A stretch of 64,000 nt of DNA from Hydrogenophaga sp. BPS33 (GTDB taxonomy: Bacteria; Pseudomonadota; Gammaproteobacteria; Burkholderiales; Burkholderiaceae_C): the NCBI RefSeq assembly GCF_009859475.1, contig NZ_CP044549.1, positions 2,356,001 through 2,420,000 on the forward strand, written 5' to 3'. Within the stretch, counting starts at the first letter, position 1. Each line of letters begins with the position of its first letter. Shown here in pieces: positions 1 through 9,316 of the stretch. The notes beneath the pieces were generated by a model, which made no database searches, was not told the DNA's origin, and saw only the letters and a list, made by a program, of their open reading frames with translations. The translations under genes were made by a program, and so were the position numbers.

Positions 1-1
1 A

Positions 2-2326
2 GCCCGGGCGAGCGCGCAACCGCAGACCGGCACGACCCCGGTGGAAGGCCATGTGCCCAGGGCCCATCCGAGCCCCCATGGGGTGATCTTTGTGGACCTG
101 ACGGTCGATCCCTCTGCGCAGGAGGAACATGCGCAGATGTATCCGAGCCATACGCATCAACAGCAAGTTGCCATGCCGTTCGTTCTACAGATGCCGCGCA
201 CGGTGGCGGACGTCGATGCGGCCGTGAGATGCGCAGGCGAAGCCTTCGGGGATCTCTATGTGCGCGACGACTGGGTGGGCGCAGCAGCGGTGCTCAAGAC
301 CCTTGGAGAGACCATGGCGTTGCTCCGTCTTCCAGCAACAGAAGGCAAGGCCCTTTCGGCGCTGGAGGACGCTGCGCTCAAGCACCTGGGCCTTTTCAAT
401 CGCATCTGCATGGCATTTGCGATGGGGGCTTGCCACTACCATAACGGGGCACCGTATGACAGCCCCTGGAATGGCGGCTTGCGCTTTCAAGCAGCGGGAG
501 ATCCAGTGTCCACCCACCGGCTTGTTGAACACTATGCAGCTGATTCTCGGCTTCCGGCGTCGCGTGCCGAGGCGCTGGCGGCGGCGTTGGTGCACCTGAG
601 TTGGCTGGCTCCGACGTGGCATCCGGATGGGGGACCTCCCAAGCAGGAAATTGACGGACAGGTGCTGAATGCCTTGTGGCATTTGTCCGACGCTTTGACC
701 AGCGTTTACGCCACGCTCGCCCAGCACGAGAAGGCCGCTTTTCTGAATGACCTTCTCTCTGCTGTCACGCCGGCTTACTGCTCGCCCTTGTTGGCGTCCG
801 GGATCGCCCAGCTCCCGGTCTTTGCATTGTGCGGGGGGTATCTGAAGTTGCATCTCGACGCCATTCAGGCGGGGCCGGGTGCGGCGCTTTTCCCCATGCA
901 ATCCAACAGCGCCAAGGGCCATCACCCTGCAGGGCCTCAAAGCGATCAGGGCCAGCCAGGTGGCACTGGTGAAAAGCGCAGACGTGGAAGTGACCTCGAG
1001 GAAGCGGCCGACCGCGATCGGCACCAGCAGCGGCCGCGCACCGCTTCGGCTCCAGAAACCGGGTCCTCAGCGCCTGCCATACGCACATGGGTTATTCCCG
1101 ACATGGGCGCGGCTGCGCAACCGATGGGCAAGGTTCCCGATGTCCTTGCCAACAACAACAGCAACAGCAACAGCAGCAACGCCGTGTTCGCCGCGCCGTA
1201 TCTGCCGCCTTACGTGGTACCGGACAGCGTCTCTCCTGACATGCCGTTGATCTTGAAGACGCCGCTCACAAAGAAGGAGGTCGGTGCGGCGGTGAAGAAA
1301 GCCAGGACGGCTTTCAGGGATCGAGGCGAAAAGGGGGACTGGGATGGCGTGAGCCAATCACTTCGGGTCCTGGGAGAGTCCATGGCGTCGATCCCGAAAC
1401 CCCTGGAGCTGGTGGCACTGAACAAGCTCAAGTATCTTGACCCTTACGACCCTGCCGACTCCGCTTTTCTGATGGGGTCATGCCACTACTACGGCCCCGG
1501 TTCCTACAGCGGTTCGTGGCCTAGCGGCTTGCGCTTTCAATCCGCGAACTCAACCTGCACGATGGTCAAAGTGGTTGAGCACTATGCGCTGAGTTTCGGA
1601 AGTACCGAGTCGCGTACCCGGGCCTTCAAGGCGGTGCTCGTGCATCTGGGTTGGCTCGCGCCGAACTGGGTGAACCTGGGTGGACGGAACCCTATGGGGT
1701 TGCAAAAGCAACGTCTTGGGTTGGCTTTCCAAGCGCTCTCCACCGAGTTGATGAAAGTCCATGACAAATTTGTTTCGCCGCTGGATAAACACGATTTTCT
1801 GAAGGACCTGTTGTCTGCCGTCAGCCCGACCTACTGTTCGCCCTTGTTGGTGTCCTGGATCGCTGCTTCGCCAGCCTTTCGGGCGTGCGGCGACGGACTC
1901 GCGACGAGGCTGGCAGAGATCAAGGCGCGGAACGGGCTGGGACTTTTCCCCCTGAATCCCCGCTTGATGAAGGACGAGCGCTGGGGAAAGGGTGTGTTCG
2001 GATCTTTCGAGTGGCAAGCGGTGCCCTTTGGTGAGTCCGTCGATGCCCACAACGGCAGCAACACCAACACCAACACCAACACCGTGTTCGTGGACCCCGA
2101 CCCGCCGCAGATGCATGAGCCGCAGATGCATGTGCCAGAAGCGATAGGGCGACAAGCATTGGATCGACTCACTCGAGTGCAACGCACGCGGGAGCATGAG
2201 TCGTTCCTGTCCGATGACCGTGCCCCTGCGCCTGAGCCGGCCCGGACACCGCCGCCAGGGACGGACGCGCCGATCACTGACGACCCCGAACCGCTCGCTG
2301 ACTGGTTCGATGTGATCTGGGGATGA
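2..2326 (+). CDS. Repeat-domain protein of unknown function, probably 5'-truncated by window edge
   Basis: The reading frame is open to the left edge. The first possible start inside the window is a GTG at 41, but it lacks a clear ribosome binding site. From that GTG the product would be 761 aa. It contains two diverged copies of a domain of about 240 aa (about residues 45-290 and 401-640). Each copy has a conserved xCHYxxG motif, a GLRFQ motif, a VEHYA motif, an HLxWLAPxW motif and a SPLL motif. The copies are joined by Asn/Ser/Thr-rich linkers coded by short repeats (1149-1180 and 2053-2085), each followed by a VFxxPxPP-like segment. The N-terminus shows a similar IFVDLTVDP segment, so at least one more repeat may lie upstream. 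The C-terminal 100 residues look disordered and Pro-rich. I do not recognise the family. Base composition looks less GC-rich than its neighbours, which suggests accessory DNA. Confidence 0.6.
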   Translation, partial: ARASAQPQTGTTPVEGHVPRAHPSPHGVIFVDLTVDPSAQEEHAQMYPSHTHQQQVAMPFVLQMPRTVADVDAAVRCAGEAFGDLYVRDDWVGAAAVLKTLGETMALLRLPATEGKALSALEDAALKHLGLFNRICMAFAMGACHYHNGAPYDSPWNGGLRFQAAGDPVSTHRLVEHYAADSRLPASRAEALAAALVHLSWLAPTWHPDGGPPKQEIDGQVLNALWHLSDALTSVYATLAQHEKAAFLNDLLSAVTPAYCSPLLASGIAQLPVFALCGGYLKLHLDAIQAGPGAALFPMQSNSAKGHHPAGPQSDQGQPGGTGEKRRRGSDLEEAADRDRHQQRPRTASAPETGSSAPAIRTWVIPDMGAAAQPMGKVPDVLANNNSNSNSSNAVFAAPYLPPYVVPDSVSPDMPLILKTPLTKKEVGAAVKKARTAFRDRGEKGDWDGVSQSLRVLGESMASIPKPLELVALNKLKYLDPYDPADSAFLMGSCHYYGPGSYSGSWPSGLRFQSANSTCTMVKVVEHYALSFGSTESRTRAFKAVLVHLGWLAPNWVNLGGRNPMGLQKQRLGLAFQALSTELMKVHDKFVSPLDKHDFLKDLLSAVSPTYCSPLLVSWIAASPAFRACGDGLATRLAEIKARNGLGLFPLNPRLMKDERWGKGVFGSFEWQAVPFGESVDAHNGSNTNTNTNTVFVDPDPPQMHEPQMHVPEAIGRQALDRLTRVQRTREHESFLSDDRAPAPEPARTPPPGTDAPITDDPEPLADWFDVIWG

Positions 2327-2333
2327 CCTTGCC

Positions 2334-2357
2334 GTGCCGCCGTGCCGCCGTGCCGCC
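2334..2357. repeat. Short tandem repeat, three copies of GTGCCGCC
   Basis: Three perfect copies of the 8-mer GTGCCGCC plus a partial fourth lie just after the stop codon of the repeat-domain protein and before the convergent GFA-family gene. It is a simple-sequence tract with no evident function. Confidence 0.6.
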
Positions 2358-2399
2358 GTGCGCCGCAGGCGTCATGGGCGCGCTTCCAAGAGGCGTGAC

Positions 2400-2792
2400 T
2401 CACGCTTCGAAGCGACCCGTGTCTTCCCGATCATGTTCGTAGTGGTGCGCCAGTGGAAACGGCGGCAACCAGGACTCGCGGCGCACGGTCCAGAGTTCGT
2501 ACGTCGGCACGAATTGATCGGGTGCATCGAGGGCGCCGAGGTTCACTTCGACCTCGTCGCCCGAGCGGCCGAACACGGTCGAACCACAGCGCGGGCAGAA
2601 GAACCGTCCGGCGTAGTCGCGGATGTCGCCCTTGATCGTCACCGCGTCTTGGGGAAACACCGCCGAGGCATGAAAGAGCGCGCCGTGGTGCTTGCGGCAG
2701 TCGAGGCAATGGCACAGGCCGACCCGGTAGGGACGGCCCGATGCTTCAATGCGGACGCTGCCACACAGGCAGCCCCCCTGGAATCGCTCCAT
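2400..2792 (-). CDS. GFA (glutathione-dependent formaldehyde-activating)-like / CENP-V domain protein
   Basis: A 130-aa protein with the full zinc-binding pattern of the GFA/CENP-V fold: GGCLCGSV near residue 7, CHCLDCRK around residue 25 and FCPRCGS around residue 67. Members bind zinc through these cysteines, and some act in glutathione-linked formaldehyde metabolism. Most paralogues, including short stand-alone ones like this, have no proven substrate. The start at 2792 was chosen because GAGGAG stands 7 bases upstream; a longer frame to 2828 lacks such a site. It is a single gene transcribed towards the left-edge gene and shows no functional link with its neighbours. Confidence 0.85.
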   Translation of the reverse strand: MERFQGGCLCGSVRIEASGRPYRVGLCHCLDCRKHHGALFHASAVFPQDAVTIKGDIRDYAGRFFCPRCGSTVFGRSGDEVEVNLGALDAPDQFVPTYELWTVRRESWLPPFPLAHHYEHDREDTGRFEA

Positions 2793-2922
2793 GCGGCATC
2801 TCCTCAAGAGAAAACGGCTTTGGATCATAGGAGTCCGTGCGCCAGTTCACAAGGTTTCCTCGGCGCGCAGCACGAGCGCCACATGCGAGCGCCACACGCG
2901 CTCGGCCGCGCGACCCACGTCC

Positions 2923-4272
2923 TCAGTTGCGCGTCTCCAGCGCCCGGTTCAGGTACAGCGCTGCCAGCGTGCAGCCAGCGCCCGAGAGCAGGTAGAGCCC
3001 CACGTAGGCCAGCCCGAAATGCGCCGACAGGCCCAGCGCCACGAGCGGCGCGAAGGCGGCGCCAACCAGCCAGGCAATGTCGGCCGTCAAGGCCGCGCCG
3101 GTGTAGCGGAACCGCGCCGAGAAATTCGCCGTGACGGTGCCCGAAGCCTGGCCATAGGACAGGCCCAGCAGGATGAAGCCCACGAGGATGAACACGTCCT
3201 GCCCCAGCGTGCCGCCGTTGAGCAGGGTCGGTGCAAAGCCGCTGAACACCGCGATCAGCACCGCCAGGGTGCCCAGCGTGCGGCGACGCCCGTGGCGGTC
3301 GGCGATCCAGCCCGAGGCCACGATGCCGCCCGCGCACAGGAAGCCGCCCACGATCTGGATGAGCAGGAATTCGGAAATCGTCTGCTCCGCGAACAGTTGG
3401 ATCCACGACAGCGGGAACACCGTGACCAGGTGGAACAGCGCGTAGCTGGCCAGCGCCGCGAAGGCGCCGATGAACACGTTGTAGCCCTGGCTGCTCAGCA
3501 GCTCGCGGGTCGGCACGGGTTCGAGTTCCTGCTGGTCCAGCAGGCGCTCGTATTCGTGTGTGACCACCAGGCGCAGCCGCGCGAACAGGGCCACGACGTT
3601 GATGGCGAAGGCCACGAAGAACGGGTAGCGCCAGCCCCAGGAGAGAAAGTCTTCCTGCGACAGGCTGGCGTAGAGGTAGGCGAACAGCGCCGTGGCCAGC
3701 ACGAAGCCCAGCGGCGCACCCAGCTGGCCCAGCATGGCGTACCAGCCGCGCCGCTGGGGCGGCGCGTTCAGCGCGAGAAGGGAGGGCAGGCCGTCCCACG
3801 AGCCGCCCAGCGCCAGGCCCTGGCCGATGCGGAAGATGGAGAGCAGCACGATCGCACCGGCGCCCAGCGTGGCGTAGCCCGGCAGGAAGGCGATGCCCGC
3901 CGTGCTGCTGCCCAGGAGGAAGAGGGCGATGGTCAGCTTGGTGGCCCGGCCCCAGCGCCGCTGCACGGCCATGGAGATCACCGTGCCGATGGGGCGCGCG
4001 ACGAACGCCAGGGCGAAGATGGCGAAGGCCCAGAGCGTGCCGTCCAGCCGGGACAGGTCGGGGAAGAAGACGGCCGGGAACACCAACACCGAAGCGATGC
4101 CGTAGACGAAGAAGTCGAAGTACTCGGAGGTGCGCCCGATGACCACGCCCACGGCGATGTCGCCAGGCGCAACGTCGCTGCTGGCAGGCAGGTGGTGGTC
4201 GCCCTCGGCGCGCGGCGTGCCGTGGGGGTCGAACGAGGGGCCGGAAGGGGTGGCGTGGCGGATGCTGGACAT
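2923..4272 (-). CDS. MFS transporter, metabolite:H+ symporter type
   Basis: A 449-aa, 12-helix major facilitator of the metabolite:H+ symporter (MHS/ShiA/ProP-like) type. Family signatures are visible: RPIGTVI before the loop 2-3 basic motif, GLALGGSWDG in helix 4 to 5 (the family usually has GxxxGGEWGG) and the repeated loop motif ADRHGRRR in the C-terminal half. The cytoplasmic N-terminus is hydrophilic. The start at 4272 has GGAG 8 bases upstream; an in-frame ATG at 4293 is possible. It would import an organic acid or small zwitterion across the inner membrane. The substrate cannot be told from sequence. It is divergent from the cyo operon. Confidence 0.85.
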   Translation of the reverse strand: MSSIRHATPSGPSFDPHGTPRAEGDHHLPASSDVAPGDIAVGVVIGRTSEYFDFFVYGIASVLVFPAVFFPDLSRLDGTLWAFAIFALAFVARPIGTVISMAVQRRWGRATKLTIALFLLGSSTAGIAFLPGYATLGAGAIVLLSIFRIGQGLALGGSWDGLPSLLALNAPPQRRGWYAMLGQLGAPLGFVLATALFAYLYASLSQEDFLSWGWRYPFFVAFAINVVALFARLRLVVTHEYERLLDQQELEPVPTRELLSSQGYNVFIGAFAALASYALFHLVTVFPLSWIQLFAEQTISEFLLIQIVGGFLCAGGIVASGWIADRHGRRRTLGTLAVLIAVFSGFAPTLLNGGTLGQDVFILVGFILLGLSYGQASGTVTANFSARFRYTGAALTADIAWLVGAAFAPLVALGLSAHFGLAYVGLYLLSGAGCTLAALYLNRALETRN

Positions 4273-4486
4273 CGGGCGGGCTCCGAGGGACATGGGCCAC
4301 GAAAGGGGTGGCCGCAAAAAGGCGAAAGTCACTATAAACCCGCGTTCTGCAGAAACGCCGGTTGGGCGAGGGACCTGGGACAAAACGTCCAATCGCGCTT
4401 CGCCGACCCGAGGGCTACATTGACCAGGTCTTCCGCAACTGGGGTTTGCCCGGGTGCGGGTGTTCGACCGCACCCTCTCACTCTGC

Positions 4487-5497
4487 ATGCGACTTACCGC
4501 CCTGTTCCGTGGATCGATTCTGCTGATGCTGGCCAGTTTCCTGGCCGGCTGCAGCAAATTGGTCGTGCTCAACCCCGCCGGCGACATCGCCGCCCAGCAA
4601 GGCCAGCTGGTGGTGATCGCCACGGTGCTGATGCTGCTGATCATCGTGCCGGTGATCTTCCTGATCTTCCTGTTCGCCTGGCGCTACCGGCAGGGCAGCC
4701 AGCGCGCCGAAACCGACTACGCGCCCGACTGGGACCACTCGACCAAGCTGGAACTCGTGATCTGGGCCGCGCCGCTGATGATCATCATCGCGCTCGGTGC
4801 GCTGACCTGGATCACCACGCACAAGCTCGACCCCTACCGTCCGCTGGACCGCATTTCGGCTGGCAAGTCCCTGCCCGCCGACGTGAAGCCGCTCGAAGTG
4901 CAGGTGGTCTCGCTGGACTGGAAGTGGCTGTTCATCCTGCCCGAGCAGGGCATTGCGACGGTGAACGAGCTGGCCGCGCCGGTGGACCGTCCGATCCGTT
5001 TCAAGCTCACGTCGAGCACCACCATGAACGCGTTCTACGTGCCCGACCTGGCCGGCATGATCTACACCATGCCCGGCATGCAGACCGAGCTGAACGCCAT
5101 CATCAACAAGCCCGGCGTGTTCCAGGGTATGTCCTCGCATTACAGCGGCGCGGGCTTCTCGGGCATGACCTTCAAGTTCCACGGCATGAGCGAAGAGGGC
5201 TTCGCGCAGTGGGTGGACAAGGCCAGGGCCAGCGGCCAGACCCTCTCGCGCGAGGCCTACCTCGCACTGGCCAAGCCCAGCGAGCGCGACCCGGTGGCCC
5301 GCTTCGCCTCGGTGGACGAATCCCTGTACCGGCGCGTACTCAACCTCTGCGTGGAAGAGGGCAAGGCCTGCATGCACGAGGTGATGGCCCAGGACGCGCG
5401 GCGCAACCGCGCCCACGCCGCTGGCGTCGCCCTGGCGGCTGCTTCCGGGCAGAGCGTCTGCACCGCATCCGAATCCTTCGATCTCCTGAACAACTGA
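4487..5497 (+). CDS. cyoA: Cytochrome bo3 ubiquinol oxidase subunit II
   Basis: A 336-aa lipoprotein subunit of the proton-pumping bo3-type quinol oxidase. Residues 1-22 form a lipoprotein signal peptide ending in LAGC, with Cys22 as the acylation site. Two membrane helices follow (about 40-65 and 85-105), then a periplasmic cupredoxin-fold domain. The CuA ligands of cytochrome c oxidases are absent, and the segment [15 protein letters not shown] matches quinol oxidases rather than cytochrome c oxidases. The ATG at 4487 was preferred over an upstream GTG (4454) because it places the signal peptide at the N-terminus. It is first gene of cyoABCD, with one base between its stop and the cyoB start. 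Confidence 0.93.
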   Translation: MRLTALFRGSILLMLASFLAGCSKLVVLNPAGDIAAQQGQLVVIATVLMLLIIVPVIFLIFLFAWRYRQGSQRAETDYAPDWDHSTKLELVIWAAPLMIIIALGALTWITTHKLDPYRPLDRISAGKSLPADVKPLEVQVVSLDWKWLFILPEQGIATVNELAAPVDRPIRFKLTSSTTMNAFYVPDLAGMIYTMPGMQTELNAIINKPGVFQGMSSHYSGAGFSGMTFKFHGMSEEGFAQWVDKARASGQTLSREAYLALAKPSERDPVARFASVDESLYRRVLNLCVEEGKACMHEVMAQDARRNRAHAAGVALAAASGQSVCTASESFDLLNN

Positions 5498-5498
5498 T

Positions 5499-7505
5499 AT
5501 GTCCGTGTCTGCCGAACCCTCCGCCGCGCCCCACTGGCTTCTCGGGCGCCTGAGCTGGGACTCCGTGCCCATGGCGCACGAGCCCATCCTGCTCTGGACC
5601 TTCCTCGCCGTCGTTCTCGGCGGTGTGGTCATGCTCGCGCTGATCACGCGCTACCGCCTCTGGGGCCCTCTGTGGCGCGACTGGTTCTGCAGCATCGACC
5701 ACAAGAAGATCGGCATCATGTACATGGTGCTGGGCATCGTGATGCTGCTGCGCGGCTTCTCCGACGCGATCATGATGCGCCTGCAGCAGGCCATGGCCTT
5801 CGGCGACAACCTGGGCTACCTGCCGCCGCACCACTACGACCAGATCTTCACCGCCCACGGCGTGATCATGATCTTCTTCGTGGCCATGCCGCTGGTCACG
5901 GGCCTCATGAACTACCTCGTGCCGCTGCAGATCGGCGCGCGCGACGTGGCCTTTCCCTTCCTCAACAACTTCAGCTTCTGGATGACCACCGCCGGCGCCG
6001 TGCTGGTGATGGTCTCGCTGTTCCTGGGCGAGTTCTCCACCGCTGGCTGGCTGGCGCTGTCCACGCTGGGCCAGCAGAACCCCGGGGTCGGGCTGGACTA
6101 CTACATCTGGGCGCTGCAGATCGCGGGGGTGGGCACGACGCTCTCGGGCATCAACCTGCTGGTGACCATCATCAAGATGCGCGCGCCGGGCATGAACCTG
6201 ATGAAGATGCCGGTGTTCGTGTGGACCTCGCTGTGTACCAACGCGCTGATCGTCGCCTCGTTCCCGGTCCTCACCGCGGCGCTGGTGCTGATGTCGCTGG
6301 ACCGTTACGTCGGCACCAACTTTTTCACCAACGAGCTGGGCGGCAACCCCATGCTCTACGTGAACCTGATCTGGATCTGGGGCCACCCCGAGGTCTACAT
6401 CCTGATCCTGCCGGCCTTCGGCATCTTCTCGGAGATCGTGGCCACCTTCAGCGGCAAGCGGCTGTTCGGCTACACCTCGATGGTCTATGCCACGGTGTGC
6501 ATCACCATCCTGTCGTACCTGGTGTGGCTGCACCACTTCTTCACCATGGGCTCGGGCGCCAGCGTCAACAGCTTCTTCGGCATCACGACCATGATCATCT
6601 CGATCCCGACCGGGGCGAAGATCTTCAACTGGCTCTTCACCATGTACCGGGGCCGCATCCGCTTCACCGTGCCCATGCTCTGGACCGTGGGCTTCATGGT
6701 CACCTTCGTGGTGGGCGGCATGACTGGCGTGCTCCTGGCCGTGCCGCCGGCCGACTTCGTGCTGCACAACTCGCTGTTCCTGGTGGCGCACTTCCACAAC
6801 GTGATCATCGGCGGCGTGGTGTTCGGCCTGTTCGCCGGCATGGTCTACTGGTTCCCCAAGGCCTTCGGTTACCAGCTCGACGAATTCTGGGGCAAGCTGT
6901 CCTTCTGGTTCTGGCTGCTGGGCTACTGGTTCGCCTTCACGCCGCTCTATGTGCTGGGCCTCATGGGCGTGACGCGCCGCGTCAACCACTTCGAAGATCC
7001 CTCGCTGCAGATCTGGTTCCAGATCGCGCTGTTCGGCGCGGTGCTGGTGGCCATCGGCATCGCCTGCTTCCTCATCTGCATCGGCGTGAGCTACCTGCGG
7101 CGCGAGCAACTGCGCGACCACACGGGCGACCCCTGGAACGGCCGCACGCTGGAATGGGCGACGTCCTCGCCACCGCCGGCCTACAACTTCGCCTTCACGC
7201 CGGTGGTGCACGACATCGATGCCTGGTGGGACATGAAGCGGCACGGCTACCAGCGTCCGCTCACCGGCTTCAAGGCCATCCACATGCCGTCGAACACGGC
7301 GGCCGGCGTGGTGATCGCGCTGCTCTCGCTGGTCTGGGGCTTCGCGCTGATCTGGCACATGTGGCCACTGGCCATCGGCTCGTTCGCGGCCATCGTGCTC
7401 GCGTCCATCGTGCACACCTTCAACTACCGGCGCGATTACTACATCCCCGCGGAAGAAGTGAGCGCCACCGAAAACGTGCGCACCCAGCAGCTTGCCCCTA
7501 TCTGA
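5499..7505 (+). CDS. cyoB: Cytochrome bo3 ubiquinol oxidase subunit I
   Basis: A 668-aa catalytic haem-copper subunit that reduces O2 to water and pumps protons. Visible ligands are His120 (FTAHGVIM, low-spin haem), His296 with the cross-linked Tyr300 (WGHPEVY), His345 and His346 (LHHFF) as CuB ligands, and His431/His433 (HFHNVIIGG) as high-spin and low-spin haem ligands. Length and order agree with E. coli CyoB. It begins one base after cyoA and ends one base before the cyoC start, so it is clearly co-transcribed and probably translationally coupled. Confidence 0.96.
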   Translation: MSVSAEPSAAPHWLLGRLSWDSVPMAHEPILLWTFLAVVLGGVVMLALITRYRLWGPLWRDWFCSIDHKKIGIMYMVLGIVMLLRGFSDAIMMRLQQAMAFGDNLGYLPPHHYDQIFTAHGVIMIFFVAMPLVTGLMNYLVPLQIGARDVAFPFLNNFSFWMTTAGAVLVMVSLFLGEFSTAGWLALSTLGQQNPGVGLDYYIWALQIAGVGTTLSGINLLVTIIKMRAPGMNLMKMPVFVWTSLCTNALIVASFPVLTAALVLMSLDRYVGTNFFTNELGGNPMLYVNLIWIWGHPEVYILILPAFGIFSEIVATFSGKRLFGYTSMVYATVCITILSYLVWLHHFFTMGSGASVNSFFGITTMIISIPTGAKIFNWLFTMYRGRIRFTVPMLWTVGFMVTFVVGGMTGVLLAVPPADFVLHNSLFLVAHFHNVIIGGVVFGLFAGMVYWFPKAFGYQLDEFWGKLSFWFWLLGYWFAFTPLYVLGLMGVTRRVNHFEDPSLQIWFQIALFGAVLVAIGIACFLICIGVSYLRREQLRDHTGDPWNGRTLEWATSSPPPAYNFAFTPVVHDIDAWWDMKRHGYQRPLTGFKAIHMPSNTAAGVVIALLSLVWGFALIWHMWPLAIGSFAAIVLASIVHTFNYRRDYYIPAEEVSATENVRTQQLAPI

Positions 7506-7506
7506 C

Positions 7507-8124
7507 ATGGCCCATTCCATTCCCGTGACGGGCGCTCCGCGCGCCTACCACCTCGAACACGAACCGCATCCAGAGAACGGCACCGCGCTGGGCTTCTGGA
7601 TGTACCTGATGAGCGACTGCCTCATCTTCGCCGCCCTGTTCGCCACCTACGGCGTGCTGGGCCGCAGCTACGCCGGTGGCCCCGGCGGTGCCGAGCTGTT
7701 CGACTTGAAGCTGGTGGCCATCAACACCGCCTTCCTGCTGCTGTCCTCCATCACCTTCGGCTTTGCCATGTTGCAGAAGCAGCAGGGCAAGAAGGGCGGC
7801 ACGCTGGCCTGGTTGGCCGTCACCGGTGTCTTCGGCCTGGCCTTCCTGGGCCTGGAGCTCTACGAGTTCCAGCATCTCATCCACCTGGGCGCCACGCCCC
7901 AGAGCAGCGCGGCCATGTCGGCCTTCTTCACGCTGGTGGGCACGCACGGTCTGCACGTCACCTTCGGCTGTATCTGGCTGGTGGTGCTGATGATCCAGAT
8001 CGCCCAGCACGGCCTCACGCGCGAGAACAAGCGCCGCCTCATGTGCCTCTCGATGTTCTGGCACTTTCTGGACGTGGTCTGGATCGGTGTCTTCACCTTT
8101 GTCTATCTGATGGGAGTGCTGTGA
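7507..8124 (+). CDS. cyoC: Cytochrome bo3 ubiquinol oxidase subunit III
   Basis: A 205-aa membrane subunit with five predicted helices, including GFWMYLMSDCLIFAALFATY near the N-terminus and THGLHVTFGCIWLVV in the fourth helix, both typical of the haem-copper oxidase subunit III family. The ATG at 7507 directly follows the cyoB stop. Its stop TGA overlaps the cyoD ATG (TGATG at 8122-8126), indicating translational coupling. Confidence 0.95.
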   Translation: MAHSIPVTGAPRAYHLEHEPHPENGTALGFWMYLMSDCLIFAALFATYGVLGRSYAGGPGGAELFDLKLVAINTAFLLLSSITFGFAMLQKQQGKKGGTLAWLAVTGVFGLAFLGLELYEFQHLIHLGATPQSSAAMSAFFTLVGTHGLHVTFGCIWLVVLMIQIAQHGLTRENKRRLMCLSMFWHFLDVVWIGVFTFVYLMGVL

Positions 8125-8528
8125 TGAGCGCACACGATGTCCACGCCGACGGGCACCACCACCACGACCATGACCATGACGAGCACGACGATGGCGCGCC
8201 GCACAGCAGCTTCTCGGGCTACATGGTCGGCTTCGTGCTCTCCATCGTGTTGACCGCGATCCCGTTCTGGCTGGTCATGGGCGACGTGATCAGCCACCGC
8301 ACCACCGCGGTGCTGGTGCTCGGCGGCTTCGCGGTGCTGCAGATCCTGGTGCACATGGTGTGCTTCCTGCACATGAACGGCAAGGTCGAAGGCGGCTGGA
8401 CCATGCTCTCCACCATCTTCACCGTGGTCTTCGTGGCCATCGCCATCGCCGGCACACTCTGGGTCATGTTCCACATGAACACCAACATGATGCCGTCGCA
8501 CGAGATGCACAGACATCTGCCGTCATGA
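8124..8528 (+). CDS. cyoD: Cytochrome bo3 ubiquinol oxidase subunit IV
   Basis: A 134-aa subunit IV with a His/Asp-rich N-terminus (GHHHHDHDHDEHDD) and three membrane helices. It matches the CyoD family in length and in its last helices, which follow HMVCFLHM. Subunit IV supports assembly of the CuB site in E. coli. The N-terminal metal-binding-like run is longer than in E. coli CyoD and could bind Cu or Ni, though this is inference. It overlaps cyoC at its start and the SURF1-like gene at its end (ATGA at 8525-8528). Confidence 0.92.
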   Translation: MSAHDVHADGHHHHDHDHDEHDDGAPHSSFSGYMVGFVLSIVLTAIPFWLVMGDVISHRTTAVLVLGGFAVLQILVHMVCFLHMNGKVEGGWTMLSTIFTVVFVAIAIAGTLWVMFHMNTNMMPSHEMHRHLPS

Positions 8529-9289
8529 CCCGTTCGCGGCGCGGCCTCGCGCTCATCCTGCTGGGAGCCTCGCTGCTCACCGCTGTGTTCGTGGCGCTGG
8601 GCGTGTGGCAGGTGCAGCGCATGGGCTGGAAGCACGATCTCATCGCCCGCGTCGAGGCGCGCGTGCAAGCCGCGCCCGTCGCGCCGCCGCCCATCACCGA
8701 ATGGCCGCGTGTGCAGGCCGACCCCGCCGCCTTCGAGTACCGCCGCCTGCGGTTGCAGGGCGAGTTCCTGCACGCCGACGAAGCGCTGGTGCAAGCCGTC
8801 ACCGAACGTGGCGCGGGCTTCTGGGTGGTGACACCGCTGCGCCAGGCCGATGGCCAGACCGTGCTGGTCAACCGTGGCTTCATCACCTCCGCCCAACGCG
8901 ACCCTGCGGCCCGAGGTGCTCCCGCACCCGATGGGCAGGTCACGGTCACCGGCCTGCTGCGATTGTCCGAACCCGGCGGCGGCTTTCTGCGGAAGAACGA
9001 TGCGAACGCCGACCGCTGGCATTCGCGCGACGTGGCCGCCATCGCCACCGCCCGCGGCCTGCCCATGGCCCGCGTGGCCCCGTTCTTCGTGGACGCCGAA
9101 GCCACGCCACAGGCCGCTGCCTGGCCGGTGGGCGGACTCACGGTGCTCCGGTTTTCCGACAGCCACCTGGTGTACGCGCTCACCTGGTTCGGCATGGCGC
9201 TCATGGCCGTGGTGGCCGCGGCCTACCTGTTGCGCGACGGCGTGGGACGTTCCCCGCCCCTGGCCGCAAAAACCTCGCTGGTGGCCTGA
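8525..9289 (+). CDS. SURF1-family oxidase assembly protein
   Basis: A 254-aa SURF1/Shy1-like protein with an N-terminal helix (about 8-28) followed by GVWQVQRMGWK, a central periplasmic domain carrying GFWVVTPL and VLVNRGFI, and a C-terminal helix containing HLVYALTWF. These are the usual SURF1 marks. SURF1 proteins help insert haem into haem-copper oxidases. The overlap with cyoD suggests it matures this bo3 enzyme. It is the last gene of the coupled cyoABCD run; regB follows after a short gap. Confidence 0.9.
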   Translation: MTRSRRGLALILLGASLLTAVFVALGVWQVQRMGWKHDLIARVEARVQAAPVAPPPITEWPRVQADPAAFEYRRLRLQGEFLHADEALVQAVTERGAGFWVVTPLRQADGQTVLVNRGFITSAQRDPAARGAPAPDGQVTVTGLLRLSEPGGGFLRKNDANADRWHSRDVAAIATARGLPMARVAPFFVDAEATPQAAAWPVGGLTVLRFSDSHLVYALTWFGMALMAVVAAAYLLRDGVGRSPPLAAKTSLVA

Positions 9290-9316
9290 GCCTTGCGAGG
9301 CCGCCACAATCGCAGC

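Noticed and set aside
5340..7520. A 726-codon open frame on the minus strand opposite cyoB
   Set aside because: The composition is His/Gln/Glu/Arg-rich nonsense typical of antisense frames in GC-rich DNA; cyoB on the plus strand has all catalytic residues.
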